Below the pieces are notes generated by a model. It made no database searches. It was not told the DNA's origin and saw only the letters and a program-made list of their open reading frames with translations. From the NCBI GenBank assembly GCA_013076295.1, contig RQOL01000524.1, forward strand, positions 310,001-374,000: a stretch of 64,000 nt of DNA. Reading direction: 5' to 3'. The DNA is from Sanderia malayensis (taxonomy: Eukaryota > Cnidaria > Scyphozoa > Semaeostomeae > Pelagiidae). The translations under genes were made by a program, and so were the position numbers. Below are positions 43,981-54,643 of the stretch, one piece after another (position 1 is the stretch's first letter; every line of letters starts with the position of its first letter).

Positions 43981-46900
43981 GTAACTAAAAGTTTATAACA
44001 GTTTTCTTCGCTAAATTGACGTGGAATCATGCGCAAATTGTGGGAATGAATGTTAATTTTGATTAGTGTAAGTTGCGGGAGTAAAAGTTAATTTTTATTG
44101 GTGTAAATTGTGGGAATGAAAGTTAGTTCTTATTGGTGTAAATTGTGGGAATGAGTCTTATCTTTCATTAGTCTAAATTGTGGGAATGAATGTTAATGTT
44201 GCTGAAAAAAGTAACTAAAAGTGAATAACAATTTGTTTTCGCTGAATTGACGTGGAATCATGCGCCAATTGTGGGAATGAATCTTAATTTTGATTAAAGT
44301 AAGTTGCGGGAATAAAAGTTAATTTTTTTGGTGGAAATTGTGGGAATGAGTGTTTTCTTTTATTAGTGTACATTGTGGGAATCAATATTAATATTACTGA
44401 AAAAAGTAACTAAAAGTGTATAACAATTTGCTTTCGCTGAATTGACGTGGAACCACGCGCACATTGTGGGAATGAATGTTAACTTCGATTAGTGTAAATT
44501 GCAGGAAAAAAGGTAATTTCTATTGGTGTAAATTGTGGGAATGAGTGTTATCTTTTATTAGTGTAAATTGTGGTAATTAAAGTTAATATTACTGAAAAAA
44601 GTAACTATATAACTAAATAACAATTTGTTTTCGTTGAACTGCGTGGAATCATGCGCAAACTGTGCGAATGAATGTTAATTTTGATTAGTGTAAGTTGAGG
44701 GAGTAAAAGTTAATTTTTATTGGTGTAAATTGTGGGAATGAAAGTTAATTTTTATTAGTGTCAATTGTGGGAATGAGTGTTATCTTTTATTAGTGTAAAT
44801 TGTGGGAATGAATGTTAATATTACTGAAAAAGGTAACTAAAAGTGTATAACAATTTGTTTTCGCTGATTTGACGTGGAATCATGCGCAAATTGTGCGAAT
44901 GAATGTTAATTTTGATTAGTGTAAGTTTCGGGAATAAAAGTTAATTTTTATTGGTGCAAATTGTGGGAATGAGTGTTATCTTTTATTATAAATTGTGGGA
45001 ATGAAAGTTAATATTACTGAAAAAAGTAACTAAAAGTGTATAGCAATTTGTTTTCGCTGCATTGACGTGGAATCATGCGCCAATTGTGGGAATGAATGTT
45101 AATTTTGATTAGTGTAAGTTGTGGGAATAAAATCAATTTTTATTGGTGTTAATTGTGGGAGTGAAAGTTAGTATTTATTAGTGTAAATTGTGGGAATGAG
45201 TGTGATCCTTTATTCGTGGAAATTGTGGGAATGAGTGTTATCTTTTATTCGTGGAAAGTGTGGGAATGAATGTTAATTTTACTGAAAAAAGTAACTAAAA
45301 GTGTATAACAAATTGATTTCGCAGAAATGACGTGGAATCTTGCGCCAATTTTGGGAATGAATCTTAATTTTGATTTGTGTGAGTTGTGGGAGTGAAAGTT
45401 AGTTTTTATTAGTGTAAATTGTGGGAATGAGTGTTATCTTTTATTAGTGTAAATTGTGGTAATTAAAGTTAATATTACTGAAAAAAGTAACTAAAAGTGC
45501 ATAACCATTTGTTTTCGCTGAACTGATGTGGAATCATGCGCAAACTGTGCAAATGAATGTTAATTTTAATTAGTGTGAGTTGCGGAAAAAAAGTTAATTT
45601 TAATTGGTGTAAATTGTGGGAATGAGTGTTATCTTTTATTACTGTAAATTGTGGGAATCAATGTTAATATTACTGAAAAAAGTAACTAAAAGTGTATAAC
45701 AATTTCTTTTCGCTCAATTGACTTGGGATCATGCGCAAATTGTGGGATGAAAAGTTAATTTTGATTAGTGTCAGTTGCGGGAGTAAATGTTAAATTTTTA
45801 TTGATGTAAATTGTGAGAATGAGTGTTATCTTTTATTAGTGTAAATTGTGGGAATCAATATTAATATTACTGAAAAAAGTAACTAAAAGTGTATAACAAT
45901 TTGCTTTCGCTGAATTGACGTGAAAACTTGCGCAAGTTGTGGGAATGAATGTTAATTTCGGTTAGTGTAAGTTGCGGAAAAAAAGTTATTTTTTTTTGGT
46001 GTAAATTGCGGGGATGAGTGTTATCTTTTATTAGTGTAAATTGTGGGAATGAATGTTAATATTACTGAAAAAAGTAACTAAAAGTGTATAACAAATTGTT
46101 TTCGCAGAATTGACGTGAAATCATGCGCCAATTGTGGGAATGAATTATAAATTTGATTTGTGTTAGTTGCGGAAAAAAAAGTTAATTTTAATTGGTGTAA
46201 ATTGTGGGAATGAGTGTTATCTTTTATTAGTGTAAATTGTGGGAATCAATGTTAATATTACTGAAAAAAGTAACTAAATATGTATAACAATTTGCTTTCG
46301 CTGAATTGACGTGGAACCATGCGCAAATTGTGGGAATGAATGTTAATATTCGATTAGTGTAAGTTGCGGGAAAAAAGGTAATTTCTATTGGTGTAAATTG
46401 TGGGAATGAGTGTTATCTTTTATTAGTGTAAACTGTGGTAATTAAAGTTAATATTACTGAAAAAAGTAACTAAAAGTGCATAACCATTTGTTTTCGCTGA
46501 ACTGACGTGTAATCATGCGCAAATTGTGCAAATGAATGTTAATTTTAATTAGTGTAAGTTGCGGGAGCAAATCTTAAATTTTTATTGGTGTAAATTGTGG
46601 GAATGAGTGTTATCTTTTATTAGTGTAAATTGTGGGAATGAATATTATAATTACTTAAAAAAGTAACTAAAAGTGTATAACTATTTGCTTTCGCTGAATT
46701 GACGTGGAAACTTGCGCAAGTTGTGGGAATGAATGTTAATTTCGATTAGTGTAAGTTGCGGGAAAAAAAGGTAATTTCTATTTGTGTAAATTGTGGGAAT
46801 GAGTGTTATCTTTTATTAGTGTAAATTGTTGTAATTAAAGTTAATATTACTGAAAAAAGTAAGTAAAAGTGCATAACCATTTGTTTTCGCTGAACTGATG

Positions 46901-49900
46901 TGGAATCATGCGCAAATTGTGCGAATGAATGTTAATTTTAATTAGTGTGAGTTGCGGAAAAAAAAGTTAATTTTAATTGGTGTAAATTGTGGGAATGAGT
47001 GTTATCTTTTATTAGTGTAAATTGTGGGAATCAATGTTAATATTACTGAAAAAAGTAACTAAAAGTGTATAACAATTTCTTTTCGCTGAATTGACGTGGG
47101 ATCATGCGCAAATTGTGGGAAGAAAAGTTAATTTTGATTAGTGTCAGTTGCGGGAGTAAATGTTAAATTTTTATTGGTGTAAATTGTGAGAATGAGTGTT
47201 ATCTTTTATTAATGTAAATTGTGGGAATGAATTTTAATATGACTGAAAAAGTAACTAAAGTTGCATAACAATTTGCTTTCGCTGAATTGACATGGAATCA
47301 TGCGCAAGTTGTGGGAATGAATGTTAATTTCGGTTAGTGTAAGTTGCGGAAAAAAAGTTAATTTTTTTTGGTGTAAATTGTGGGAATGAGTGTTATATTT
47401 TATTAGTGTAAATTGTGGGAATGAATGTTAATATTACTGAAAAAAGTAACTAAAAGTGTATAACAAATTGTTTTCGCAGAATTGACGTGAAATCATGCGC
47501 TAATTGTGGGAATGAATTATTATTTTGATTTGTGTGAGTTGCGGAAAAAAAAGTTAATTTTAATTGGTGTAAATTGTGGGAATGAGTGTTATCTTTTATT
47601 AGTGTAAATTGTGGGAATCAATGTTAATATCACTGAAAAAAGTAACTAAATATGTATAACAATTTGCTTTCGCTGAATTGACCTGGAACCATCCGCAAAT
47701 TGTGGGAATGAATGTTAATTTCGATTAGTGTAAGTTGCGGGAAAAAAGGTAATTTCTATTGGTGTAAATTGTGGGAATGAGTGTTATCTTTTATTATTGT
47801 AAACTGTGGTAATTAAAGTTAATATTACTGAAAAAAGTAACTAAAAGTGCATAACAATTTGTTTTCGCTGAACTGACGTGTAATCATGCGCAAATTGTGC
47901 AAATGAATGTTAATTTTAATTAGTGTAAGTTGCGGGAGCAAATCTTAAATTTTTATTGGTGTAAATTGTGGGAATGAATGTTATCTTTTATTAGTGTAAA
48001 TTGTGGGAATGAATATTATAATTACTGAAGAAAGTAACTAAAAGTGTATAACTATTTGCTTTCGCTGAATTGACGTGGAAACTTGCGCAAGTTGTGGGAA
48101 TGAATGTTAATTTCGATTAGTGTAAGTTGCGGGAAAAAAAGGTAATTTCTATTGGTGTAAATTGTGGGAATGAGTGTTATCTTTTATTAGTGTAAATTGT
48201 TGTAATTAAAGTTAATATTACTGAAAAAAGTAACTAAAAGTGCATAACCATTTGTTTTCGCTGAACTGATGTGGAATCATGCGCAAATTGTGCGAATGAA
48301 TGTTAATTTTAATTAGTGTGAGTTGCGGAAAAAAAAGTTAATTTTAATTGGTGTAAATTGTGGGAATGAGTGTTATCTTTTATTAGTGTAAATTGTGGGA
48401 ATCAATGTTAATATTACTGAAAAAAGTAACTAAAAGTGTATAACAATTTCTTTTCGCTGAATTGACGTGGGATCATGCGCAAATTGTGGGAAGAAAAGTT
48501 AATTTTGATTAGTGTCAGTTGCGGGAGTAAATGTTAAATTTTTATTGGTGTAAATTGTGAGAATGAGTGTTATCTTTTATTAGTGTAAATTGTGGGAATG
48601 AATTTTAATATGACTGAAAAAGTAACTAAAGTTGCATAACAATTTGCTTTCGCTGAATTGACATAGAATCATGCGCAAATTGTGGGAATGAATGTCAATT
48701 TTGATTAATGTAAGTTGCGGGAGTAAATGTAAAATTTTTATTGATGTAAATTGTGGGAATGAGTGTTATCTTTTATTAGTGTAAATTGTGGGAATCAATA
48801 TTAATATTACTGAAAAAAGTAACTAAAAGTGTATAACAATTTGCTTTCGCTGAATTGACGTGGAAACTTGCGCAAGTTGTCGGAATGAATGTTAATTTCG
48901 GTTAGTGTAAGTTGCGGAAAAAAAGTTAATTTTTTTTGGTGTAAATTGTGGGAATGAGTGTTATCTTTTATTAGTGTAAATTGTGGGAATGAATGTTAAT
49001 ATTACTGAAAAAAGTAACTAAAAGTGTATAACAAATTGTTTTCGCAGAATTGACGTGAAATCATGCGCTAATTGTGGGAATGAATTATAATTTTGATTTG
49101 TGTGAGTTGCGGAAAAAAAAGTTAATTTTAATTGGTGTAAATTGTGGGAATGAGTGTTATCTTTTATTAGTGTAAATTGTGGGAATCAATGTTAATATTA
49201 CTGAAAAAAGTAACTAAATATGTATAACAATTTGCTTTCGCTGAATTGACGTGGAACCATGCGCAAATTGTGGGAATGAATGTTAATTTCGATTAGTGTA
49301 AGTTGCGGGAAAAAAGGTAGTTTCTATTGGTGTAAATTGTGGGAATGAGTGTTATCTTTTATTATTGTAAACTGTGGTAATTAAAGTTAATATTACTGAA
49401 AAAAGTAACTAAAAGTGCATAACAATTTGTTTTCGCTGAACTGACGTGTAATCATGCGCAAATTGTGCAAATGAATGTTAATTTTAATTAGTGTAAGTTG
49501 CGGGAGCAAATGTTAAATTTTTATTGGTGTAAATTGTGGGAATGAGTGTTATCTTTTATTAGTGTAAATTGAGGTAATGAATATTATAATTACTGAAAAA
49601 AGTAACTAAAAGTGTATAACTATTTGCTTTCGCTGAATTGACGTGGAAACTTGCGCAAGTTGTGGGAATGAATGTTAATTTCGATTAGTGTAAGTTGCGG
49701 GAAAAAAAGGTAATTTCTATTGGTGTAAATTGTGGGAAGGAGTGTTATCTTTTATTAGTGTAAATTGTGGTAATTAAAGTTAATATTACTGAAAAAAGTA
49801 ACTAAAAGTGCATAACAATTTGTTTTCGCTGAACTGACGTGGAATCATGCGCAAATTGTGCGAATGAATGTTAATTTTGATTAGTGTGAGTTGCGGAAAA

Positions 49901-52134
49901 AAAGTTTAATTTTAATTGGTGTAAATTGTGGGAATGAGTGTTATCTTTTATTAGTGTAAATTGTGGTAATGAATATTATAATTACTGAAAAAAGTAACTA
50001 AAAGTGTATAACTATTTGCTTTCGCTGAATTGACGTGGAAACTTGCGCAAGTTGTGGGAATGAATGTTAATTTCGATTAGTGTAAGTTGCGGGAAAAAAA
50101 GGTAATTTCTATTGGTGTAAATTGTGGGAATGAGTGTTATCTTTTATTAGTGTAAATTGTGGTAATGAATATTATAATTACTGAAAAAAGTAACTAAAAG
50201 TGTATAACTATTTGCTTTCGCTGAATTGACGTGAAATCATGCGCTAATTGTGGGAATGAATGTCAATTTTGATGAGTGTAAGTTGCGGGAGTAAATGTTA
50301 AATTTTTATTGGTGTAAATTGTGGGAATGAGTGTTATCTTTTATTAGTGTAAATTGTGGGAATGAATGTTAATATTACTGAAAAAGTAACTAACGGTGCA
50401 TAACAATTTGCTTTCGCTGAATTGACGTGGAATCATGCGCAAATTGTGGGAATGAATGTCAATTTTGATTACTGTTAGTTGCGGGAGTAAATGTTAAATT
50501 TTTATTGGTGTAAATTGTGGGAATGAGTGTTATCTTTTATTAGTGTAAATTGTGGTAATGAATATTATAATTACTGAAAAAAGTAACTAAAAGTGTATAA
50601 CTATTTGCTTTCGCTGAATTGACGTGGAAACTTGCGCAAGTTGTGGGAATGAATGTTAATTTCGATTAGTGTAAGTTGCGGGAAAAAAAGGTAATTTCTA
50701 TTGGTGTAAATTGTGGGAATGAGTGTTATCTTTTATTAGTGTAAATTGTGGTAATTAAAGTTAATATTACTGAAAAAAGTAACTAAAAGTGCATAACAAT
50801 TTGTTTTCGCTGAACTGACGTGGAATCATGCGCAAATTGTGCGAATGAATGTTAATTTTGATTAGTGTGAGTTGCGGAAAAAAAGTTTAATTTTAATTGG
50901 TGTAAATTGTGGGAATGAGTGTTATCTTTTATTAGTGTAAATTGTGGGAATCAATGTTAATATTACTGAAAAAAGTAACTAAAAGTGTATAAGAATTTGC
51001 TTTCGCTGAATTGACGTGGACTCATGCGCAATTTGTGGGAATGAATGTTAATTTCGAGTAGTATAAGTTGCGGGAATAAAAGTTAATTTTTTTTGGTGTA
51101 AATTGTGGGAATGAGTGTTATCTTTTATTAGTGTAAATTGTGGGAATCAATATTAATATTACTGAAAAAAGTAACTAAAAGTGCATAACAATTTCCTTTC
51201 GCTGAATTGACGCGGAATCATGCGCAAATTGTGGGAATGAATGTCAATTTTGATGAGTGTAAGTTGCGGGAGTAAATGTTAAATTTTTATTGGTGTAAAT
51301 TGTGGGAATGAGTGTTATCTTTTATTAGTGTAAATTGTGGGAATGAATGTTAATATTACTGAAAAAGTAACTAACGGTGCATAACAATTTGCTTTCGCTG
51401 AATTGACGTGGAATCATGCGCAAATTGTGGGAATGAATGTCAATTTTGATTACTGTTAGTTGCGGGAGTAAATGTTAAATTTTTATTGGTGTAAATTGTG
51501 GGAATGCGTGTTATCTTTTATTAGTGTAAATTGTGGTAATGAAAGTTAATATTACTGAAAAAAGTAACTAAAAGTGCACAACATTTTGTTTTCGCTGAAC
51601 TGACGTGGAATCATGCGCAAATTGTGCCAATGAATGTTAATTTTGATTAGTGTGAGTTGCGGAAAAAAAGTTAATTTTGATCAGTGTAAGTTGCGGGAAT
51701 GAAAATTAATTTTCATTGGTGTAAATTGTGGGAATGAGTGTTATCTTTTATTAGTGTAAATTGTGGGAATGAATGTTAATATTACTGAAAAAAAGTAACT
51801 AAAAGTGCACAACAATCTGTTTTCGCTGAAATGACGTGGAATCATGCGCAAAATGTGGGAATGAATGTTAATTTTGATTAGTGTCAGTTGCGGGAGTAAA
51901 TGTCAAATTTTTATTGGTGTATATTGTGGGAATGAGTGTTATCCTTTATTAGTGTAAATTGTGGGAATGAAAGTTAATATGACTGAAAAAAGTAACTAAA
52001 GGTGCATAACAATTTGCTTTCGCTGATTTGACGCGGAATCATGCGCAAATTGTGGCAATGAATCTTAATTTTGATTTGTGTAGGTTGCGGGAAGAAAAGT
52101 AAATTTTTGTTCGTGTAAATTGTGGGAATGAGTG
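43981..52134. repeat. Third satellite region, 1.37-1.57-kb and ~0.98-kb periods
   Basis: Typical variants are GTGCATAAC, GCTGAACTGACG, TTTCGATTAGTG, GGAAAAAAGGTAATTTCTAT and GGTAATTAAAGTTAATATTA. TTTCGGTTAGTG recurs near 45957, 47331 and 48897. The GTCAGTTGCGGGAGTAAATG variant recurs near 45770, 47142 and 48515. GTCAATTTTGATGAGTGTAA recurs near 50260 and 51243. The same subfamily continues to the right of the LTR element. Confidence 0.7.
52131..52134. other. Target-site duplication, left (AGTG)
   Basis: The four bases before the 5' LTR repeat directly after the 3' LTR (57451-57454). Removing the element and one copy restores a normal satellite sub-repeat, GGGAATGAGTGTTATC. Confidence 0.9.
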
Positions 52135-52364
52135 TGTTACAGCTGATGTAATCATTATACATATTTGCAATGATGTAATTTTATGTTTGTAACATTACGA
52201 AATTACCTTGTGATCAACTCACGCGCTTGTGACTCACAAGCGCGTGATACCTCTATGATTTTATTTTAAATGATTCACTGTAACTAAATGATTCAGATTT
52301 TGATTATTGGACTTAGCATACACACTTGTCGTCTTCTCTGACTTGTCGAACCTACTACGCTACA
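52135..52364 (+). repeat. 5' LTR
   Basis: It runs from TGTTACAGCTGATG to CCTACTACGCTACA and is present again at 57221-57450. It has two TGATGTAAT copies near its start and a 29-bp palindrome at 52219-52247. I see no clear TATA box and no AATAAA polyadenylation signal. The transcription start and R region cannot be placed by eye. Confidence 0.95.
52219..52247. promoter_or_regulatory. LTR palindrome centred on TGACTCA
   Basis: Two perfect 14-base arms (TCACGCGCTTGTGA and its reverse complement TCACAAGCGCGTGA) are separated by a single C. The centre reads TGACTCA at 52230-52236, the known AP-1 (Jun/Fos-type bZIP) consensus, and each arm holds CACGCG/CGCGTG. It could be a dyad enhancer site in DNA or a stem in RNA. 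Function is inferred. Confidence 0.7.
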
Positions 52365-52366
52365 TT

Positions 52367-52380
52367 TGGTGACAGAGGTG
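52367..52380 (+). promoter_or_regulatory. Candidate primer-binding site
   Basis: TGGTGACAGAGGTG begins two bases after the LTR. The leading TGG would pair with the CCA end of a tRNA, and the position is right. The first bases resemble the TGGTGAC start of tRNA-Trp-type sites in some animal Ty3/gypsy elements, but the rest does not, so the primer tRNA is not assigned. Confidence 0.55.
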
Positions 52381-52418
52381 CAGGTCAGAACTTTGTGAAC
52401 TTTGTAATTGCTTTAACT

Positions 52419-53414
52419 ATGGCGACCATTTCTCCCGAAAAGTTTGATAGTGGAGATTTTGCTTCGTGGCTCCGTCAATTTGAGTGCTGTGCCGCTGCTA
52501 ACGGATGGGACAACGCTCGCAGACTCGCCATCTTGCCAGCATATTTGCGTGGCCCTGCTGCGACGTACTACTATTCTTTGGCCGCTGCTCAAAAGACCAC
52601 GTATGCTGCTTTTACTACAAATTTACGTGATGCTCTTTGCCCTGCTGTTGATCGTGAAAAATACTCCGCCGAATTTGAACGCCGATTTCTTCGCCCCCAT
52701 GAGGATCCTTCGCTGTTTTTGTGGGAACTTCAGGAGCTGTTGACGAAAGCCGATCCTGAGATGGTTAATGAGGCTCGTGAGGCCCTTGTTGGCCGACAAT
52801 TTATGAAAGGGTTGCCTTCCGACATCCGATTACGACTTCTTGAACACAATCCAACGCCAACACTGTTCGAGATGACGTCCTTCGTTCAGCGTTTTCGTGC
52901 TATCTACCATGCCGATGTTGACTCAGCGCACGTGCAAGCCGTCCAATCTTCGACTTCCGCGCCTTCCGATCATACCGAACCGCTGGCCAATACTATTACG
53001 CAATTGACTGCCGCTGTTTCAGCCCTCGCCGCCGACCACAGAGCCCTACGTGCTTCTTTGGCCACCCCAACTATTGCCCCAAGGCCGTCTGATCCCGCAC
53101 TTCCGCCAGACACCCATGATGCTTCCTTCTTTTCCAACCCGTCACGTGGTCGTCGTGGTCGACGATTTACCAGACCTTTGATGAATAATGGCCGCCTTCA
53201 GCAGCGATGTTTCAACTGCAACATGACTGGGCATTTTGCCAAGGACTGTCCGTGGGACACGCAGTGCAAGTTTTGCCTTGGATGGGGTCATGATGCCTCC
53301 AATTGCTCCAGCCGCAGAGAGCCTCCTCCCCATCAACAGATTCCCCGATCAGGACAACAAAGTTCAAGTGGGGGTGGTATGTATTCTTTAAACTTTCAAG
53401 GGGTGCCTCATTGA
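52419..53414 (+). CDS. gag: Gag polyprotein of the LTR element
   Basis: This is a 331-residue structural protein, expected to package the element's RNA in cytoplasmic virus-like particles. The start is chosen at the ATG at 52419, 54 bases after the LTR, with A at -3 and G at +4; the reading frame stays open further upstream into the LTR but without an ATG. The N-terminal part (about residues 8-160, with FDSGDFASWLRQFE and a YLRGPAATYYYSL stretch) resembles retrotransposon capsid domains. An alanine- and proline-rich linker and a basic patch (GRRGRRF) follow. Two zinc knuckles of the form C-x2-C-x4-H-x4-C lie at about residues 264-277 and 283-296. The end overlaps the protease frame, which is one base back (-1). 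No break is visible, unlike in pol. Confidence 0.93.
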   Translation: MATISPEKFDSGDFASWLRQFECCAAANGWDNARRLAILPAYLRGPAATYYYSLAAAQKTTYAAFTTNLRDALCPAVDREKYSAEFERRFLRPHEDPSLFLWELQELLTKADPEMVNEAREALVGRQFMKGLPSDIRLRLLEHNPTPTLFEMTSFVQRFRAIYHADVDSAHVQAVQSSTSAPSDHTEPLANTITQLTAAVSALAADHRALRASLATPTIAPRPSDPALPPDTHDASFFSNPSRGRRGRRFTRPLMNNGRLQQRCFNCNMTGHFAKDCPWDTQCKFCLGWGHDASNCSSRREPPPHQQIPRSGQQSSSGGGMYSLNFQGVPH

Positions 53415-53487
53415 AGGGTTGGGATGACGGTCACCCCCGTATTTTTTCCATTTATCAGCCAGTTTCTTCCCCCCCTAACCAACCCCT
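53387..53487 (+). promoter_or_regulatory. -1 ribosomal frameshift signal between gag and pol
   Basis: TTTAAAC at 53387-53393 is in the phase required for -1 slippage (T, TTA, AAC in the gag frame), seven codons before the gag stop. Reading on in the -1 frame gives the protease reading frame. Six bases later GGGGTG (53400-53405) can pair with CACCCC (53432-53437). Loop bases AAGGGTTGG (53414-53422) can pair with CCAACCCCTT (53479-53487, with one bulged C), which would form an H-type pseudoknot. TTTAAAC is an established slippery heptamer. The structure is my hand prediction. Confidence 0.8.
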
Positions 53488-53893
53488 TATTTGTTGTTCT
53501 TTCGGCGGCATTGAAGTACACGCTTTGATCGATACCGGTTCTATGAAGTCGTTTATTACTCATCAGATTTATGAACAAATTAGGCCCAAACAAACCTTGC
53601 AAGCCACTGCCCAAAAGTGCTATGGCATCACTGGTCAGCCGCTTCCAGTCCACGGGACCGTGAAAACCACATTATCTTTCCCTGACAATGATCGTATCGC
53701 TTACTCAGGCGACTTCCTAGTGTCTAACCACCTCTTACAGCCCTTACAATGTCTTTTAGGATGGGATTTTCTTACTTCGAACCAATTGACCCTCTCGTAT
53801 AATAGCCCGGCTCCTATTTCCTTGTTGCCCTCACGGGGAAACCCCCCTCATGCCAGATTCTCTTCTCCCCACCTCCAGACATTATGCAGGTGA
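53393..53893 (+). CDS. pol: Protease region of pol
   Basis: This is a retroviral-type aspartic protease that would cut the Gag-Pol polyprotein inside the particle. It has no ATG of its own and is reached from gag by the -1 shift. The catalytic motif is ALIDTGS, with Asp-Thr-Gly at 53531-53539, and the later conserved block LLGWDFL lies near 53754-53774. The frame ends at TGA 53891-53893. The last 15 or so residues look unlike protein of this family. An alternative frame through 53845-53938 reads more naturally, so the stop may reflect a pair of compensating one-base changes, the first near the C6 run at 53842-53847. Confidence 0.85.
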   Translation, partial: LSRGASLKGWDDGHPRIFSIYQPVSSPPNQPLICCSFGGIEVHALIDTGSMKSFITHQIYEQIRPKQTLQATAQKCYGITGQPLPVHGTVKTTLSFPDNDRIAYSGDFLVSNHLLQPLQCLLGWDFLTSNQLTLSYNSPAPISLLPSRGNPPHARFSSPHLQTLCR

Positions 53894-54643
53894 AGGTTCT
53901 CCTTTGCCTACCAGAATACTGCTTGTTTATTAATCCAGTCCATTGATAGAGGGCCTGTACCACTTGCTCTGAATTGTAGCCTTCGTATTCCTGGTCGCAC
54001 TGAAGTCTTAGTCAAAGCCCAACTTCCTCGTACTTACAGAGACCAATTAGGCATGGTTTCTCCCATTGTTGACGATACTGCTCCTTGCACTTCTGTACTA
54101 GCTGCATATTCAGTTTGTCAAGCTAATAATAGAGATGTAGTTGTCCGTTTAATGAATGTTGCTAGTGTAGACATTGAATTACAGGTAGGTCAGAAAATTG
54201 GTCAGTTTTGTCCTCTAGCCGAACAACCAGTTGCCCCAGAGACAGACCAGTCACCATGCTTTATGACTCTTTCTCGTAAATCAGTCTCCCCAGAAGTCAA
54301 AAGGCAGTTAGAAAACTCTATTAGCAAGTCCTTGCACCCAAAAGAACGTGAAGCTATCTTGAATACCTTACTTCAATATTCTGATGTTTTTGATGATACC
54401 ATTTTGGGCCACACAGATGTGATTACTCATAAAATTGAAACAGGGAATGCTATACCCATTCGCCAGTATGCTCGACGATTGCCATATGCTTATCGTCAAG
54501 AAACTAGTAGACAGGTTTCAGATATGCTTCAACAAGGAGTGATTCAGCCGAGCCACTCCCCCTGGGCTTCACCCATTGTCTTGGTGAAAAAGAAAGATGG
54601 TACATTTCGATTTTGTGTTGACTATCGCAACTTAATGCGGTAA
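53894..54643 (+). pseudogene. pol: pol segment: protease-RT linker and start of reverse transcriptase
   Basis: It is in the same frame as the protease, immediately after the TGA at 53891. It encodes a linker with SIDRGPVPLALNCSLRIPGR, then the conserved lead-in to the reverse transcriptase: HKIETGNAIPIRQYARRLP, the SPWASPIVLVKKKDGTFRFC block and the VDYR motif. The frame stops at TAA 54641-54643. From about 54630 the sequence continues as reverse transcriptase one base back (frame changes from position 2 to position 1 modulo 3), consistent with one missing base. The segment is broken as written. Confidence 0.85.

Larger units (their letters stand above)
1..52134. repeat. Satellite DNA array, left part (~196-bp monomer)
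   Basis: This is a head-to-tail tandem array. The consensus monomer I read is about 196 bp: a 40-bp box running from CAATTTGTTTTCGCTGAATT to CATGCGCAAA, three 35-bp sub-repeats (starts TTGTGGGAATGAATGTTAAT, TTGCGGGAATAAAAGTTAAT, TTGTGGGAATGAGTGTTATC), and a 51-bp module that begins as a fourth sub-repeat and ends in the tail ACTGAAAAAAGTAACTAAAA + GTGTATAA. Many monomers lack one 35-bp unit (about 161 bp) or carry an internally shortened one. No open reading frame longer than about 90 codons occurs, and those present recur as by-products of the repeat. The whole stretch is gene-free. Its length near a nucleosome repeat and its higher-order structure suggest centromeric or pericentromeric heterochromatin, which is inference. 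Confidence 0.97.

Noticed and set aside
1..52134. Regularly spaced short repeats as a CRISPR array.
   Set aside because: The 35-bp units are directly adjacent without unique spacers, there are no cas genes, and the nearby elements are eukaryotic retroelements.
1..52134. GGG runs in the satellite as G-quadruplexes.
   Set aside because: There is one GGG per ~35 bp, so loops would be about 30 bases. No four close runs exist.
52326..52418. Gag starting inside the 5' LTR.
   Set aside because: The frame is open there but starts with TTG, not ATG. The first ATG (52419) has a good initiation context and lies after the primer site.
52444..52743. Second plus-strand reading frame overlapping gag, and the minus-strand frames over gag and pol.
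   Set aside because: They overlap recognisable gag or pol domains in other frames and show no protein features.
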